Below, piece after piece: positions 23,546 to 33,110 of a DNA stretch of 64,000 nt. The notes beneath the pieces are model-generated. The model worked only from the letters and a program-made list of their open reading frames with translations. It searched no databases and had not been told where the DNA came from. The stretch's first letter is position 1; each line of letters opens with the position of its first letter. Source of the DNA: an uncultured Gilliamella sp. (GTDB taxonomy: Bacteria > Pseudomonadota > Gammaproteobacteria > Enterobacterales > Orbaceae); NCBI GenBank assembly GCA_946477995.1, contig CAMLAI010000002.1, positions 1 to 64,000 on the forward strand. The letters run 5' to 3'. The position numbers and the translations under genes were made by a program.

Positions 23546-24364
23546 ATGGCAAACCTAATCATTGGTGATATTCATGGTTGTTATGATGAGTTTATGCGTT
23601 TGCTTGATAAAGCGAGTTTTTCATCATCTGATACTTTGTGGTTAACCGGTGATTTGGTTGCCAGAGGACCAAAATCGTTAGACGTGCTTAGATTTGTAAA
23701 AAATTTAAGTAGTCAAATTCGTTTAGTTTTAGGTAATCATGATTTACATTTATTATCGATTTATGCCAATGTAACATTAGCAAAAAAGAAAGATAATCTT
23801 GACAGTGTGATCAATGCGCCTGATTACGATGAATTAATGAATTGGTTACGTAAACAACCATTAGTTCAAATAGATGAAAAGTTAAAACTGATTATGACTC
23901 ACGCGGGTATTTCACCTCAATGGGATCTTGATACATTAAAAAAATGTGCCAATGACTTAAATGTTATGTTATCGAGTGATTCATATCCACTTTTTCTCGA
24001 CAAAATGTACGGTAATTTCCCTGATGAATGGTCTTGTGATTTACATGGATTAGATCGGTTACGTTACATTGCTAATGCACTCACACGAATGCGGTTTTGT
24101 TATGAAGATGGCCGACTTGATTTTTATTTCAAAAAATCACCAGATCAAGCGCCTACAAAACTTAAACCTTGGTTTTTATTACCTTCAAAAATTCCAGCTC
24201 AATACAGTATCGCTTTTGGCCATTGGGCCGCTTTAAATGGTAAAGGTACTCCAGATAATATTTATGCTCTCGATACTGGCTGTTGTTGGGGCGGTAAATT
24301 AACATGCTTGCGTTTTGAAGATAAAAAATATTTCAAAAAACGAAATATAGAAGCGAAAAGCTAA
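23546..24364 (+). CDS. apaH: Bis(5'-nucleosyl)-tetraphosphatase, symmetrical
   Basis: [45 protein letters not shown] phosphoesterase motifs. Confidence 0.96.
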   Translation: MANLIIGDIHGCYDEFMRLLDKASFSSSDTLWLTGDLVARGPKSLDVLRFVKNLSSQIRLVLGNHDLHLLSIYANVTLAKKKDNLDSVINAPDYDELMNWLRKQPLVQIDEKLKLIMTHAGISPQWDLDTLKKCANDLNVMLSSDSYPLFLDKMYGNFPDEWSCDLHGLDRLRYIANALTRMRFCYEDGRLDFYFKKSPDQAPTKLKPWFLLPSKIPAQYSIAFGHWAALNGKGTPDNIYALDTGCCWGGKLTCLRFEDKKYFKKRNIEAKS

Positions 24365-24387
24365 CATTACGACTAAAAGGGCTAATT

Positions 24388-26211
24388 ATGATATCTGTAT
24401 TATCAGTCATAAAATTAATTTGGAAAACCATCAACGTTTTTAGACAAATTTTTCTAAATATAATATTTTTTATTGCTATTATTCTTATTTTTAGTGGTAT
24501 TGAACTGATAAAAGATTTGAAAAAACAGGATGTCGTTCCACAATATGGCACGCTTGTACTTGATTTAGAAGGTGTTATTGTTGATAGTACGCGATATGAC
24601 GATGAAATTTATGCGTTACAAAATAAAATATATGGCAAAAAAGTAAATACTTCTCGTGAAAATAGTTTATTTGAATTAACACAAAAAATAGCGCAAGCAA
24701 CAACAGATCCTAATATTGATGGTATGGTTTTAAAATTGGATAATTTTGTTGGGGCAGATATGAGCTCATTACAATATGTGGGTAAATATTTATCCAAATT
24801 TAGAGAAGCCAATAAGCCAATTTATGCAATTGGTTCCAATTTTAATCAAAGCCAATATTATCTAGCCAGTTATGCCAATAAAATTTATTTAACACCATTA
24901 GGTGCAGTCAGTGTATACGGGCTATCAGCCAATAATCTGTATTATAAAACCTTATTAGATAATTTAAAAATTAATACTCATGTTTTCCGAGTAGGCACAT
25001 ACAAATCTGCAATTGAACCATTCATTCGAGACGATATGTCAGATGCAGCAAAAAGCAATACGACGCGCTGGCTTTCAGCCATGTGGGAAAATTATCTTAA
25101 TGATATTTCAGCACAACGTAAAAAAGCCCCTAGTCAATTAGTTCCAAATCCTGATGATATGTTATCAGAGTTAAAAGCAGCTAAAGGAAGTATGAGTCAA
25201 TATGCGTTATCTACTGGTTTAGTAGACGTTGTTGCATCCAATTATCAATATGATCTCGATATTGTTCAGAATCAACATCAATTAAGTATTTATGACTATA
25301 AATTGACAGAAAAAGATGAACAAACTGACGATAAACCATTAATCGCTGTTGTTTTTGTCAATGGTACGATAACTGACAGTGAAAATAATACTGATATAGC
25401 TGGCAGCCAAGATATTGTTGAACAGCTTAGAAATATCCGTAACAACTTGGATAATCAAAATGTTCAAGCTGTTATATTACGAGTTAATAGTCCTGGCGGA
25501 AGTGTTGACGCCTCAGAGGCCATTCGCAGTGAATTAGAAGCACTACGCAGTTATCAAATTCCTGTAGTAGTTTCAATGGGCGGAATGGCCGCATCTGGTG
25601 GATATTGGATATCGACAGCATCAGACTACATTATTGCTAGTCCGAATACAATCACTGGCTCTATTGGTATTTTTGGTATCATTCCAACCTTTGAAAAATC
25701 ATTATCTCACATTGGTGTTTACAATGATGGAGTTGCGACATCACCACTTGCAAATAATAGTGTTACTCGAAATCTACCGGATGAAATGAGCCAACTTATA
25801 CAAATGAATATTGATAATGGATACAATACCTTTATTTCATTGGTTGCTAAAGCAAGAAATATGTCAACAGAACAAGTGGATAAAATAGCCCAAGGTCAAG
25901 TTTGGTTAGGTTCAGAAGCAAGTAACATTGGTTTAGTTGATAAACTTGGTGATTTTGATGATGCTATCGAAACAGCCGCTACATTGGCCAATTTAACGGA
26001 TTACAAAATTGACTGGCTTAAACCAGATGTCAGTTGGTTCAATAGTTTTTATTCTGAAATGCTAACAATGCTGCCAAAATCAACTGCCGAAATATTTTTT
26101 GATCAATTACCACAAGCAAAACAGTTAAAACAACAAGTGTCTTTATGGAATAAATTTCACGATAGCCAAAATCGCTATATTTATTGTTTAAACTGCGCTG
26201 ATGTTCGTTAA
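24388..26211 (+). CDS. sppA: Signal peptide peptidase SppA (protease IV)
   Basis: 607 aa; N-terminal TM; FRVGTYKSAIEPF (catalytic Lys region) and GGMAASGGYWIS (catalytic Ser region). Confidence 0.95.
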   Translation: MISVLSVIKLIWKTINVFRQIFLNIIFFIAIILIFSGIELIKDLKKQDVVPQYGTLVLDLEGVIVDSTRYDDEIYALQNKIYGKKVNTSRENSLFELTQKIAQATTDPNIDGMVLKLDNFVGADMSSLQYVGKYLSKFREANKPIYAIGSNFNQSQYYLASYANKIYLTPLGAVSVYGLSANNLYYKTLLDNLKINTHVFRVGTYKSAIEPFIRDDMSDAAKSNTTRWLSAMWENYLNDISAQRKKAPSQLVPNPDDMLSELKAAKGSMSQYALSTGLVDVVASNYQYDLDIVQNQHQLSIYDYKLTEKDEQTDDKPLIAVVFVNGTITDSENNTDIAGSQDIVEQLRNIRNNLDNQNVQAVILRVNSPGGSVDASEAIRSELEALRSYQIPVVVSMGGMAASGGYWISTASDYIIASPNTITGSIGIFGIIPTFEKSLSHIGVYNDGVATSPLANNSVTRNLPDEMSQLIQMNIDNGYNTFISLVAKARNMSTEQVDKIAQGQVWLGSEASNIGLVDKLGDFDDAIETAATLANLTDYKIDWLKPDVSWFNSFYSEMLTMLPKSTAEIFFDQLPQAKQLKQQVSLWNKFHDSQNRYIYCLNCADVR

Positions 26212-26217
26212 GAATTC

Positions 26218-26249
26218 TTCTCTATCCTTTTAAATAAAAGGATAGAGAA
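26218..26249. terminator. Long hairpin between convergent sppA and yejM-like genes
   Basis: Perfect 14-bp stem TTCTCTATCCTTTT-AAAT-AAAAGGATAGAGAA; no distinct T-tract on either side. Confidence 0.5.
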
Positions 26250-26253
26250 CTAA

Positions 26254-28074
26254 CTAGTTCGAAGGTTGATAAAAATAACGCATATTGCCTATTGCCGCTT
26301 GGATATAGCTATAGTTAGGCGTTGCATCAATCTCATGATTGTGCGAATCCATATAATGACTAATACCTAGTCTGTTAACAAGATAAATATTATCCGGTGT
26401 GCGAACAGCATAGGAACTATAATTTGACATCAATAACCAGTTACGATTAGTGATTGGGTTAAATAAATCATACCCTGTTGAATAATCACTTATATCATTT
26501 TCCACATATAAATAATGTTTCATTAATGACGGTACTACATCTTCGTGACTAGTCAGTTTAGCGGCATTATCTTTTAACTGCTCTAAATTTTTAGCGCCAA
26601 TAATGATAAACGGAACTTTGGTTTGAGCATCGGTATAATTACCATTGTGCCCCCAAAAACCAAGCTTATTATCATTCATTTCTTGACCATGGTCACCAGT
26701 AATAATAATTAACGTATTATCCAACGTTCCCGATCTAATTAGTTCATCATAAACATTTTGCAATAAATAATCATCATAATAGACGCTTTGTTTATAACGA
26801 TTGAAAATTGGCACAGGATCAGTATTATTATTTAATGTCATATAATCAAGGTCACCAATTGGCTTAAATTTTACCTCAAAATCATCTGGAAAATCATAAG
26901 CGTGAGGTGCGTCATAAAATAAAAATGAGAAACTTGGTTTAGAGGTATCACGTTGTTTATACCATGCTAACCAATCGTTTGTGATCTGTTTATCGCGACT
27001 TGAAGCTCGGCCATCGTGACTACTTATTCTTAAATTTTTAATTGTTGCAAATACGGTGCGATCAAATTCAGGGGCAGTCACCTTAGCTGAGGTAAAAATA
27101 CCAATATTAAAATTTTCTTTTTGTAATGTCGTAACGAACAAAGATGGAACACTATTACGCAAAAAGGCATCCCAGTAAGTACCAGGGATACCATAAAATA
27201 ACCCAAAGATACCTGTCCGAGTAGCGTTACCCGTTGAATAATGATTATTGAAAATAACACCATTATTTTGTTGTGCAAAATGATAAGTATTAGGAGAAAT
27301 TTGCTCACTAAATGTATCATAACGCCAAGAGTCTAATACAATAAACATAATATTTTGAGGTTTATTGTTATCAGAATTAATAATAAGCGTATGTTTAGGA
27401 TAATGAATTCCTGTATGTTCATCATCTTTTTCATAAATAACTTTTCGTTGCCCTTGTTTATCAAAAAATTCCATTATTTTTTTTGATGTAAACGGACGAT
27501 ATAAGGGAATATATTCTTTTACTACCATAATTGGAGAATAAGCATAATAAAAAGCAATCATGTGCACAATATGGCTAATAAAAAAAGCAAAAATAAGAAA
27601 AATAGTAGATAAACGTAGAAATTTAGACTTAGTGTGTGCTATTGCAAATTTGTTATTAATCCAATAAAGAATAAAGCACTCTAGGCAAAGTGAAGCAATG
27701 ATTAATGTCAACATCAAGCAATAAGTGAATAGCGAAAAATCCACCACTTGCCCAGAAAATACCATTGATATAACAGAGAGATTTATGTGAAATCGGTATT
27801 GTTGAAAAACAATAGTATCAATAAATAATCCAATTTGAAAAAAACCAAATAATACAATCAAAATGAGATTACGAAGACATGGTTTTATCCAAAGCAGCGG
27901 AATACAAATAATTAAAAGCAATAAATAAACTGAGAAAAAGTGTCCAATTACTGCGAAAATTGAAAAGGTAATTCCGGTCCAATTAAATAACGCTCCAGGA
28001 ACAACAAAATAACGAATGGCAATGATTGATGAAATAAAAATGTTTATTAGAACAAAGGAATATAATTTTTTCAC
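26254..28074 (-). CDS. yejM: YejM/LapC(PbgA)-like inner-membrane protein with sulfatase/alkaline-phosphatase-fold periplasmic domain
   Basis: Five N-terminal TM segments (DUF3413-like) followed by a sulfatase-like domain (IMFIVLDSWRYDTF, LIIITGDHGQEMNDNKLGFWGHNG). Confidence 0.82.
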   Translation of the reverse strand: MKKLYSFVLINIFISSIIAIRYFVVPGALFNWTGITFSIFAVIGHFFSVYLLLLIICIPLLWIKPCLRNLILIVLFGFFQIGLFIDTIVFQQYRFHINLSVISMVFSGQVVDFSLFTYCLMLTLIIASLCLECFILYWINNKFAIAHTKSKFLRLSTIFLIFAFFISHIVHMIAFYYAYSPIMVVKEYIPLYRPFTSKKIMEFFDKQGQRKVIYEKDDEHTGIHYPKHTLIINSDNNKPQNIMFIVLDSWRYDTFSEQISPNTYHFAQQNNGVIFNNHYSTGNATRTGIFGLFYGIPGTYWDAFLRNSVPSLFVTTLQKENFNIGIFTSAKVTAPEFDRTVFATIKNLRISSHDGRASSRDKQITNDWLAWYKQRDTSKPSFSFLFYDAPHAYDFPDDFEVKFKPIGDLDYMTLNNNTDPVPIFNRYKQSVYYDDYLLQNVYDELIRSGTLDNTLIIITGDHGQEMNDNKLGFWGHNGNYTDAQTKVPFIIIGAKNLEQLKDNAAKLTSHEDVVPSLMKHYLYVENDISDYSTGYDLFNPITNRNWLLMSNYSSYAVRTPDNIYLVNRLGISHYMDSHNHEIDATPNYSYIQAAIGNMRYFYQPSN

Positions 28075-28205
28075 AGTAATTCTCTAATATTAAACTTAAT
28101 ATTAAGTATATAAGAAATAAAAAACGGTATTCTATATTAAAACACAGTATTTTCCGCGAAAATTTTAATATAAAAGACTAAAAAAACAAATTACTAATAA
28201 AAAAC

Positions 28206-28236
28206 TAACAAAAAAGGCTCTTAATAGAGCCCTTTA
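28206..28236 (-). terminator. Terminator downstream of ybhL
   Basis: GGCTCT-TAAT-AGAGCC with a T-tract on the minus strand. Confidence 0.7.
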
Positions 28237-28253
28237 AATCTATAAAAATACCA

Positions 28254-28952
28254 TTATCGACGATCGCCAAAAATCCTTAGCAGCATAATGAACAAGTTAA
28301 TGAAATCAAGATATAAAGTTAATGCACCTAAAATGACAAAACGTCTAAATACATTTTGATCATCATAAGATATATTTTCACCTAACTCTTTGAGTTTTTG
28401 ATTATCATAAGCAGTTAATCCTGCAAAAACAAACACGCCAATGTAAGTTACAGCCCACATTAATGGCTCACTCTTTAAAAAGAGATTAACCAATGAGGCA
28501 ATCACAATACCAATTAGTCCCATAAATAAAAAGCGACCGAAGGCTGATAAATCACGTTTTGTGGTATAGCCATAAAAAGCCATCGCAGCAAACATGCCTG
28601 CTGTAATAAAAAATACACTCGCAATCGAAGACGAAGTATAAACTATAAAATAGATAGAAAACGTACAACCATTTAAAACAGAATAGAGCATAAACAATGT
28701 GGTTGCCGCTGCGCCAGATAAACGATCGATAAAACCAGAAATAACAAAAACTAGCCCTAGCTCAGCAATTAATAATACCCACATACCTCGATATAATAAC
28801 TGTAATAATTGCAGATTAGTTGATGCATACCATGCAACTAAAGCTGTTAATAATAGTCCAACAGTCATCCAGCCGTAAACATGACTCATATAGGTTTGTA
28901 CACGACTTGTCGATTTTTCGATTATTGAACTATTAGATGAATAATTTGCCAT
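28254..28952 (-). CDS. ybhL: Bax inhibitor-1/YccA family membrane protein (YbhL-like)
   Basis: 232 aa, about seven TM segments; ALTLYLDFINLFIMLLRIFGDRR is the BI-1 C-terminus; lies downstream of moaE as in E. coli. Confidence 0.88.
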   Translation of the reverse strand: MANYSSNSSIIEKSTSRVQTYMSHVYGWMTVGLLLTALVAWYASTNLQLLQLLYRGMWVLLIAELGLVFVISGFIDRLSGAAATTLFMLYSVLNGCTFSIYFIVYTSSSIASVFFITAGMFAAMAFYGYTTKRDLSAFGRFLFMGLIGIVIASLVNLFLKSEPLMWAVTYIGVFVFAGLTAYDNQKLKELGENISYDDQNVFRRFVILGALTLYLDFINLFIMLLRIFGDRR

Positions 28953-29011
28953 CCTTTACCTCTTATAAAATATTATGTAACATACTCAATCTATTATATA
29001 TTAAATGGAGA

Positions 29012-29455
29012 TTAAAGCCATTTTTTCAATGCTTGTATATCAGAATTTTTAGGCTCGACCCAATTATCCCCATTACCTGTACGTTCTTTTTTCCAAAAAG
29101 GCGCTTGTGTTTTTAATACATCCATTATAAATTCAGCTGCAGCAAAAGCATCCGCACGATGGGCACTACTGACTCCGACAAAAACGATTTGTTCATTATT
29201 ATTTATTTCACCTACTCGGTGAATCACGGCCACACGACTTAATTGCCAACGCTCACGAGCTTGATTAACAATTTGACGTAGTACTTTTTCTGTCATGCCA
29301 GAATAGTGTTCTAAAAAAAGGCTAAGAGGCAGCTCGTCAACTGAACGAACTTTACCTATAAATGTTACAACCGCACCGTCTTGCGATAGTTCTGATAACC
29401 AAGCACTTAATTTGTTGGCATCTATTTGCTCATCACCAACTTGAATGATATCCAT
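29012..29455 (-). CDS. moaE: Molybdopterin synthase catalytic subunit MoaE
   Basis: VVTFIGKVRS, LEHYSGMTEK, HRVGEI, VSSAHRADAFAAAEFIMD, APFWKKE. Confidence 0.95.
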   Translation of the reverse strand: MDIIQVGDEQIDANKLSAWLSELSQDGAVVTFIGKVRSVDELPLSLFLEHYSGMTEKVLRQIVNQARERWQLSRVAVIHRVGEINNNEQIVFVGVSSAHRADAFAAAEFIMDVLKTQAPFWKKERTGNGDNWVEPKNSDIQALKKWL

Positions 29456-29459
29456 ATTT

Positions 29460-29705
29460 TCAGCCGCCTGTCACAGGAGGAAAAAAAGCGATTTCATCAT
29501 CAGGTTGTATTATATAATCAAAATCGACCAATGATTGATTAACAGCACATAATACAGTTTTTTCTGTTAATGCCATTGACCATTTATTGCCTTGCTGGCT
29601 TAATTTTTGTAAAAGGTCAGAAATCGACAATTGACTAACATCTAATAAGATACTTTCAACACCAATGAGCTCTCTTATTTGAGCAAAAAAAATAATTCTA
29701 TTCAT
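29460..29705 (-). CDS. moaD: Molybdopterin synthase sulfur carrier subunit MoaD
   Basis: 81 aa, ubiquitin-like, ends EIAFFPPVTGG. Confidence 0.93.
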   Translation of the reverse strand: MNRIIFFAQIRELIGVESILLDVSQLSISDLLQKLSQQGNKWSMALTEKTVLCAVNQSLVDFDYIIQPDDEIAFFPPVTGG

Positions 29706-29723
29706 ACTTTGACTATTTTAGTA

Positions 29724-30200
29724 TTAGATTGCAAAATCACCCGATTTACCACCCGTTTTAGTTAATAATCTTACTTGAGTGATAACCATGTCTTTTTGTA
29801 CAGCTTTACACATATCATATATCGTTAAAGCCGCTACAGATGCAGCAACCAATGCTTCCATTTCAACACCTGTTTGACCTTGCAATCGACATACGGACTC
29901 AATTCTAACACAAGAATTAACAATATCAGCTTCAATATTAACTTCAACTTTACTCAGTAAAAGCGGATGACAAAGGGGAATAAGTTCCCAAGTTTTTTTA
30001 GCGGCTTGAATACCTGCAATTCTAGCAGTGGCAAAAACGTCACCTTTGTGATGTTTACCTTCAATAATCATGTTTAATGTTGCTGAGTTCATCATAACCT
30101 GTGACTCAGCTCTTGCTTCCCGTGCCGTTATTTGTTTATTGGACACATCAACCATATGTGCATCACCATTATGATTAATATGTGAAAAGTTTTCTGGCAT
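29724..30200 (-). CDS. moaC: Cyclic pyranopterin monophosphate synthase MoaC
   Basis: [59 protein letters not shown]. Start likely MPENF at 30200. Confidence 0.95.
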   Translation of the reverse strand: MPENFSHINHNGDAHMVDVSNKQITAREARAESQVMMNSATLNMIIEGKHHKGDVFATARIAGIQAAKKTWELIPLCHPLLLSKVEVNIEADIVNSCVRIESVCRLQGQTGVEMEALVAASVAALTIYDMCKAVQKDMVITQVRLLTKTGGKSGDFAI

Positions 30201-30423
30201 TTTGTATTCCTTAAAAAATATCACTAATTCTAATCTGCCAAGATAACAAATTTTATAAAACGATACCATATTTCGATCAATGGGTTACCATTTAAATTTT
30301 AAAGTTTAATCGCAAACTTATTAGATAAAATCCATAAAAAACAAATGATGTCAGCTAGCTTTTGCGAGTTATATAAAAACTCAGTACAATATTGACCTTG
30401 ATTAATTTTACTTGTGACACTTA

Positions 30424-32595
30424 ATGCTGATCGCTCATGTAGCCTTACCGGTACCGCTTTACCAACTTTATGACTATTGCTTAACTTCACCTGCTCAAGT
30501 GGGTATGCGGGTAAAAGTCCCTTTTGGTAAACGTTTTGCTATAGGTATTATTGTTAAAATAGATCAGCAAACCGACATTGAAATTGAACACTTAAAATCA
30601 ATTGTCTCAATAATTGACGAGCAACCGTTGTTCACAAATTCAATTTGGAAATTATTAAATTGGGCAGCTAATTACTATCATTATCCCATTGGCGAAGTTT
30701 TGTTTCACGCTATGCCTATTTTGTTACGCCAAGGTCGCAAAGCTTGCCAAGATGAAATTAAACAATGGCAACTGACGCAATTAGGTCAACATATTGATTT
30801 AAATACATTATCAAGAGCACCAAAACAAAAATTGTTATTATCTTTATTTAGAAATAATCAGTTGCATGATTCAGATTTAAGCTTAACTGTATATCATCAG
30901 TTACAAAAAAAACAATTGATTACCCAAATCAGTCAACAACCAAATAACATTCCATGGCAATCTAGTTTTTCAACTAATCGCAATACTATTGTATTAAATA
31001 ACGAACAAATCCAAGCCATTAATACCATCAATCAACAAAATGATCATTTTTCAGTATTTTTGTTAGAAGGGATCACTGGATCAGGTAAAACGGAAGTTTA
31101 TTTAAATGTCCTTACTGGCATTTTAGCAAAAGGCAAGCAGGCTTTAGTATTAGTACCCGAAATTAGTTTAACGCCACAAACAATTAGACGTTTTGAACAA
31201 CGCTTTAACGCACCGATTGATATTTTACATTCAGGATTAACCGATAAGCAACGGTTGAATGTTTGGTTAAGGAGTAAGAATGGTGAAAATGCCATTGTCG
31301 TTGGTACTCGCTCTTCAGTTTTTACACCGTTTAAAGACTTGGGCATAATTATTATTGATGAAGAACATGATAGCTCTTATAAACAACAAGAAGGATGGCG
31401 TTATAATGCAAGGGATTTAGCCATTATTCGTGCCAAATTCGATAATATCCCTATATTATTAGGTTCTGCAACACCGTCACTTGAAACCTTGAATAATGTC
31501 CAAAATCACCGTTATCAATTATTACAGTTAACTAAACGAGCAGGAAATGCACAACTAGCAAAACAATCTATCTTAGATATAAGAGGATTAGTCTTATCGG
31601 CTGGATTATCTCAACCCCTTATTGAACAAATAAAAAAACATCTAAACAATAACAATCAAGTCATGTTATTCTTAAATCGACGAGGTTTTTCACCTTTATT
31701 GATATGCCATGATTGTGGTTGGATTGCTGAGTGCCCACGTTGTGATAGACCGTATACCTTTCACCAACAGCAAAATAAACTCAGTTGCCATTATTGCGAT
31801 ACCCCAAGAGGGGTACCTAAACAATGCCCTAAATGTGGTTCAACGCACTTAGTACCCGTTGGATTTGGTACCGAACAACTTGAAAAACAATTAGCAATAT
31901 TATTTCCAGAAATAAAAATTAGCCGAATTGATCGTGATACTGTATCTAAAAAAGGTGCACTCGATACATATTTACAAACTATTGAGCAAGGTGGTGCTCA
32001 CATTTTAGTTGGTACCCAAATTTTAGCTAAAGGCCATCACTTTCCGAATGTTACTTTAGTTGGTATTGTTGATGTTGATGGTGCATTGTTTTCAAGTGAT
32101 TTTCGCGCAACAGAGCGATTTGCACAAATCTATACGCAAGTATCTGGTAGAGCAGGACGTGAGGCCAAAGCAGGTGAAGTCATTTTACAAACCTATCATC
32201 CAGATCATCCTTTATTAAATATTTTGCTTCATCAAGGATATCAAGAGTTTGCCAAACAGACGTTGCTAGAGCGTCAAAAAACCTTATTACCGCCATTTAG
32301 TTACCAGACATTAATTCGTGCAGCAGATCGTAATAATCAATATGCACCAGCATTTTTACAACGTATAGATGAGTGGTTAAAAATGCATTGTGACGATCCT
32401 GCTTTATGGTTACTTGGTCCAATGCCAGCAAATCAAGCCAAAAAAGCGGGGTACAACCGTTGGCAGTTATTAGTACAACATACTAATCGACAAAAGCTTC
32501 AAACTATTTTAGATCAATTAATTATAACAATAGAAAAATGGAATGAATCAAGCAAAGTTAGGTGGAGCATAGATGTTGATCCTATAGATAATTAA
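30424..32595 (+). CDS. priA: Primosomal protein N' (replication restart helicase PriA)
   Basis: LLEGITGSGKTEVYL, DEEHDSSYKQQEGWRYNARDLA, zinc-binding CHDCGWIAECPRCDRPYTFHQQQNKLSCHYC. Confidence 0.96.
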   Translation: MLIAHVALPVPLYQLYDYCLTSPAQVGMRVKVPFGKRFAIGIIVKIDQQTDIEIEHLKSIVSIIDEQPLFTNSIWKLLNWAANYYHYPIGEVLFHAMPILLRQGRKACQDEIKQWQLTQLGQHIDLNTLSRAPKQKLLLSLFRNNQLHDSDLSLTVYHQLQKKQLITQISQQPNNIPWQSSFSTNRNTIVLNNEQIQAINTINQQNDHFSVFLLEGITGSGKTEVYLNVLTGILAKGKQALVLVPEISLTPQTIRRFEQRFNAPIDILHSGLTDKQRLNVWLRSKNGENAIVVGTRSSVFTPFKDLGIIIIDEEHDSSYKQQEGWRYNARDLAIIRAKFDNIPILLGSATPSLETLNNVQNHRYQLLQLTKRAGNAQLAKQSILDIRGLVLSAGLSQPLIEQIKKHLNNNNQVMLFLNRRGFSPLLICHDCGWIAECPRCDRPYTFHQQQNKLSCHYCDTPRGVPKQCPKCGSTHLVPVGFGTEQLEKQLAILFPEIKISRIDRDTVSKKGALDTYLQTIEQGGAHILVGTQILAKGHHFPNVTLVGIVDVDGALFSSDFRATERFAQIYTQVSGRAGREAKAGEVILQTYHPDHPLLNILLHQGYQEFAKQTLLERQKTLLPPFSYQTLIRAADRNNQYAPAFLQRIDEWLKMHCDDPALWLLGPMPANQAKKAGYNRWQLLVQHTNRQKLQTILDQLIITIEKWNESSKVRWSIDVDPIDN

Positions 32596-32650
32596 TCGAA
32601 GCCATCTAGATAAACAGCCGACGAGGTTCTCAGTCGACTGCCTAATTACG

Positions 32651-32956
32651 TTATAATGCTATTTTACCAGCATTTTTATCCAATGTTGCTTGACCAATAC
32701 CTGATACCTCTTTTAATTGTTCTACTGAAACAAAAGGCCCAAATTTTTCACGATACTCAACGATTTTTTTAGCTTTACTTGCGCCTATTCCTGTTAATAC
32801 TTTTGTGAGTTCCTCTGCCGAAGCGGTATTGATATTGACTTGAGTGATTTGTTGCTGATCTTGTTTAGCTACTTCATTAGGTAACTTATCAGCTAAACTT
32901 ACATTAGAAAACGCTAGACTCGATAATAAAAGACAGATTAGGGAAAATAGTTTCAT
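32651..32956 (-). CDS. ComEA/YbaV-like helix-hairpin-helix protein
   Basis: Signal peptide then VNINTASAEELTKVLTGIGASKAKKIVEYREKFGPFVSVEQLKEVSGIGQATLDKN; next to ppiD as ybaV is in E. coli. Confidence 0.9.
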   Translation of the reverse strand: MKLFSLICLLLSSLAFSNVSLADKLPNEVAKQDQQQITQVNINTASAEELTKVLTGIGASKAKKIVEYREKFGPFVSVEQLKEVSGIGQATLDKNAGKIAL

Positions 32957-33048
32957 TTGATTAACCTCTTAAATATAGTTATGCAATTAATATGCTTTAT
33001 TACTATGTCATTGAATAAAACTATATGGCGTTAATCATTTAAAAAATG

Positions 33049-33074
33049 AGAAAAGTCACCTAAGTGACTTTTCT
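33049..33074. terminator. Terminator-like hairpin downstream of ppiD
   Basis: AGAAAAGTCAC-CTAA-GTGACTTTTCT. Confidence 0.6.
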
Positions 33075-33110
33075 AAATTAAACAAATTTTCTGTAATTTT
33101 ACGAACTACA

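Noticed and set aside
32600-32640. Imperfect palindrome CAGCCGACGAG-GTT-CTCAGTCGACTG after priA
   Set aside because: Likely a weak terminator between convergent genes; only one copy seen, so not called as a REP element, and no T-tract to support a confident terminator call.
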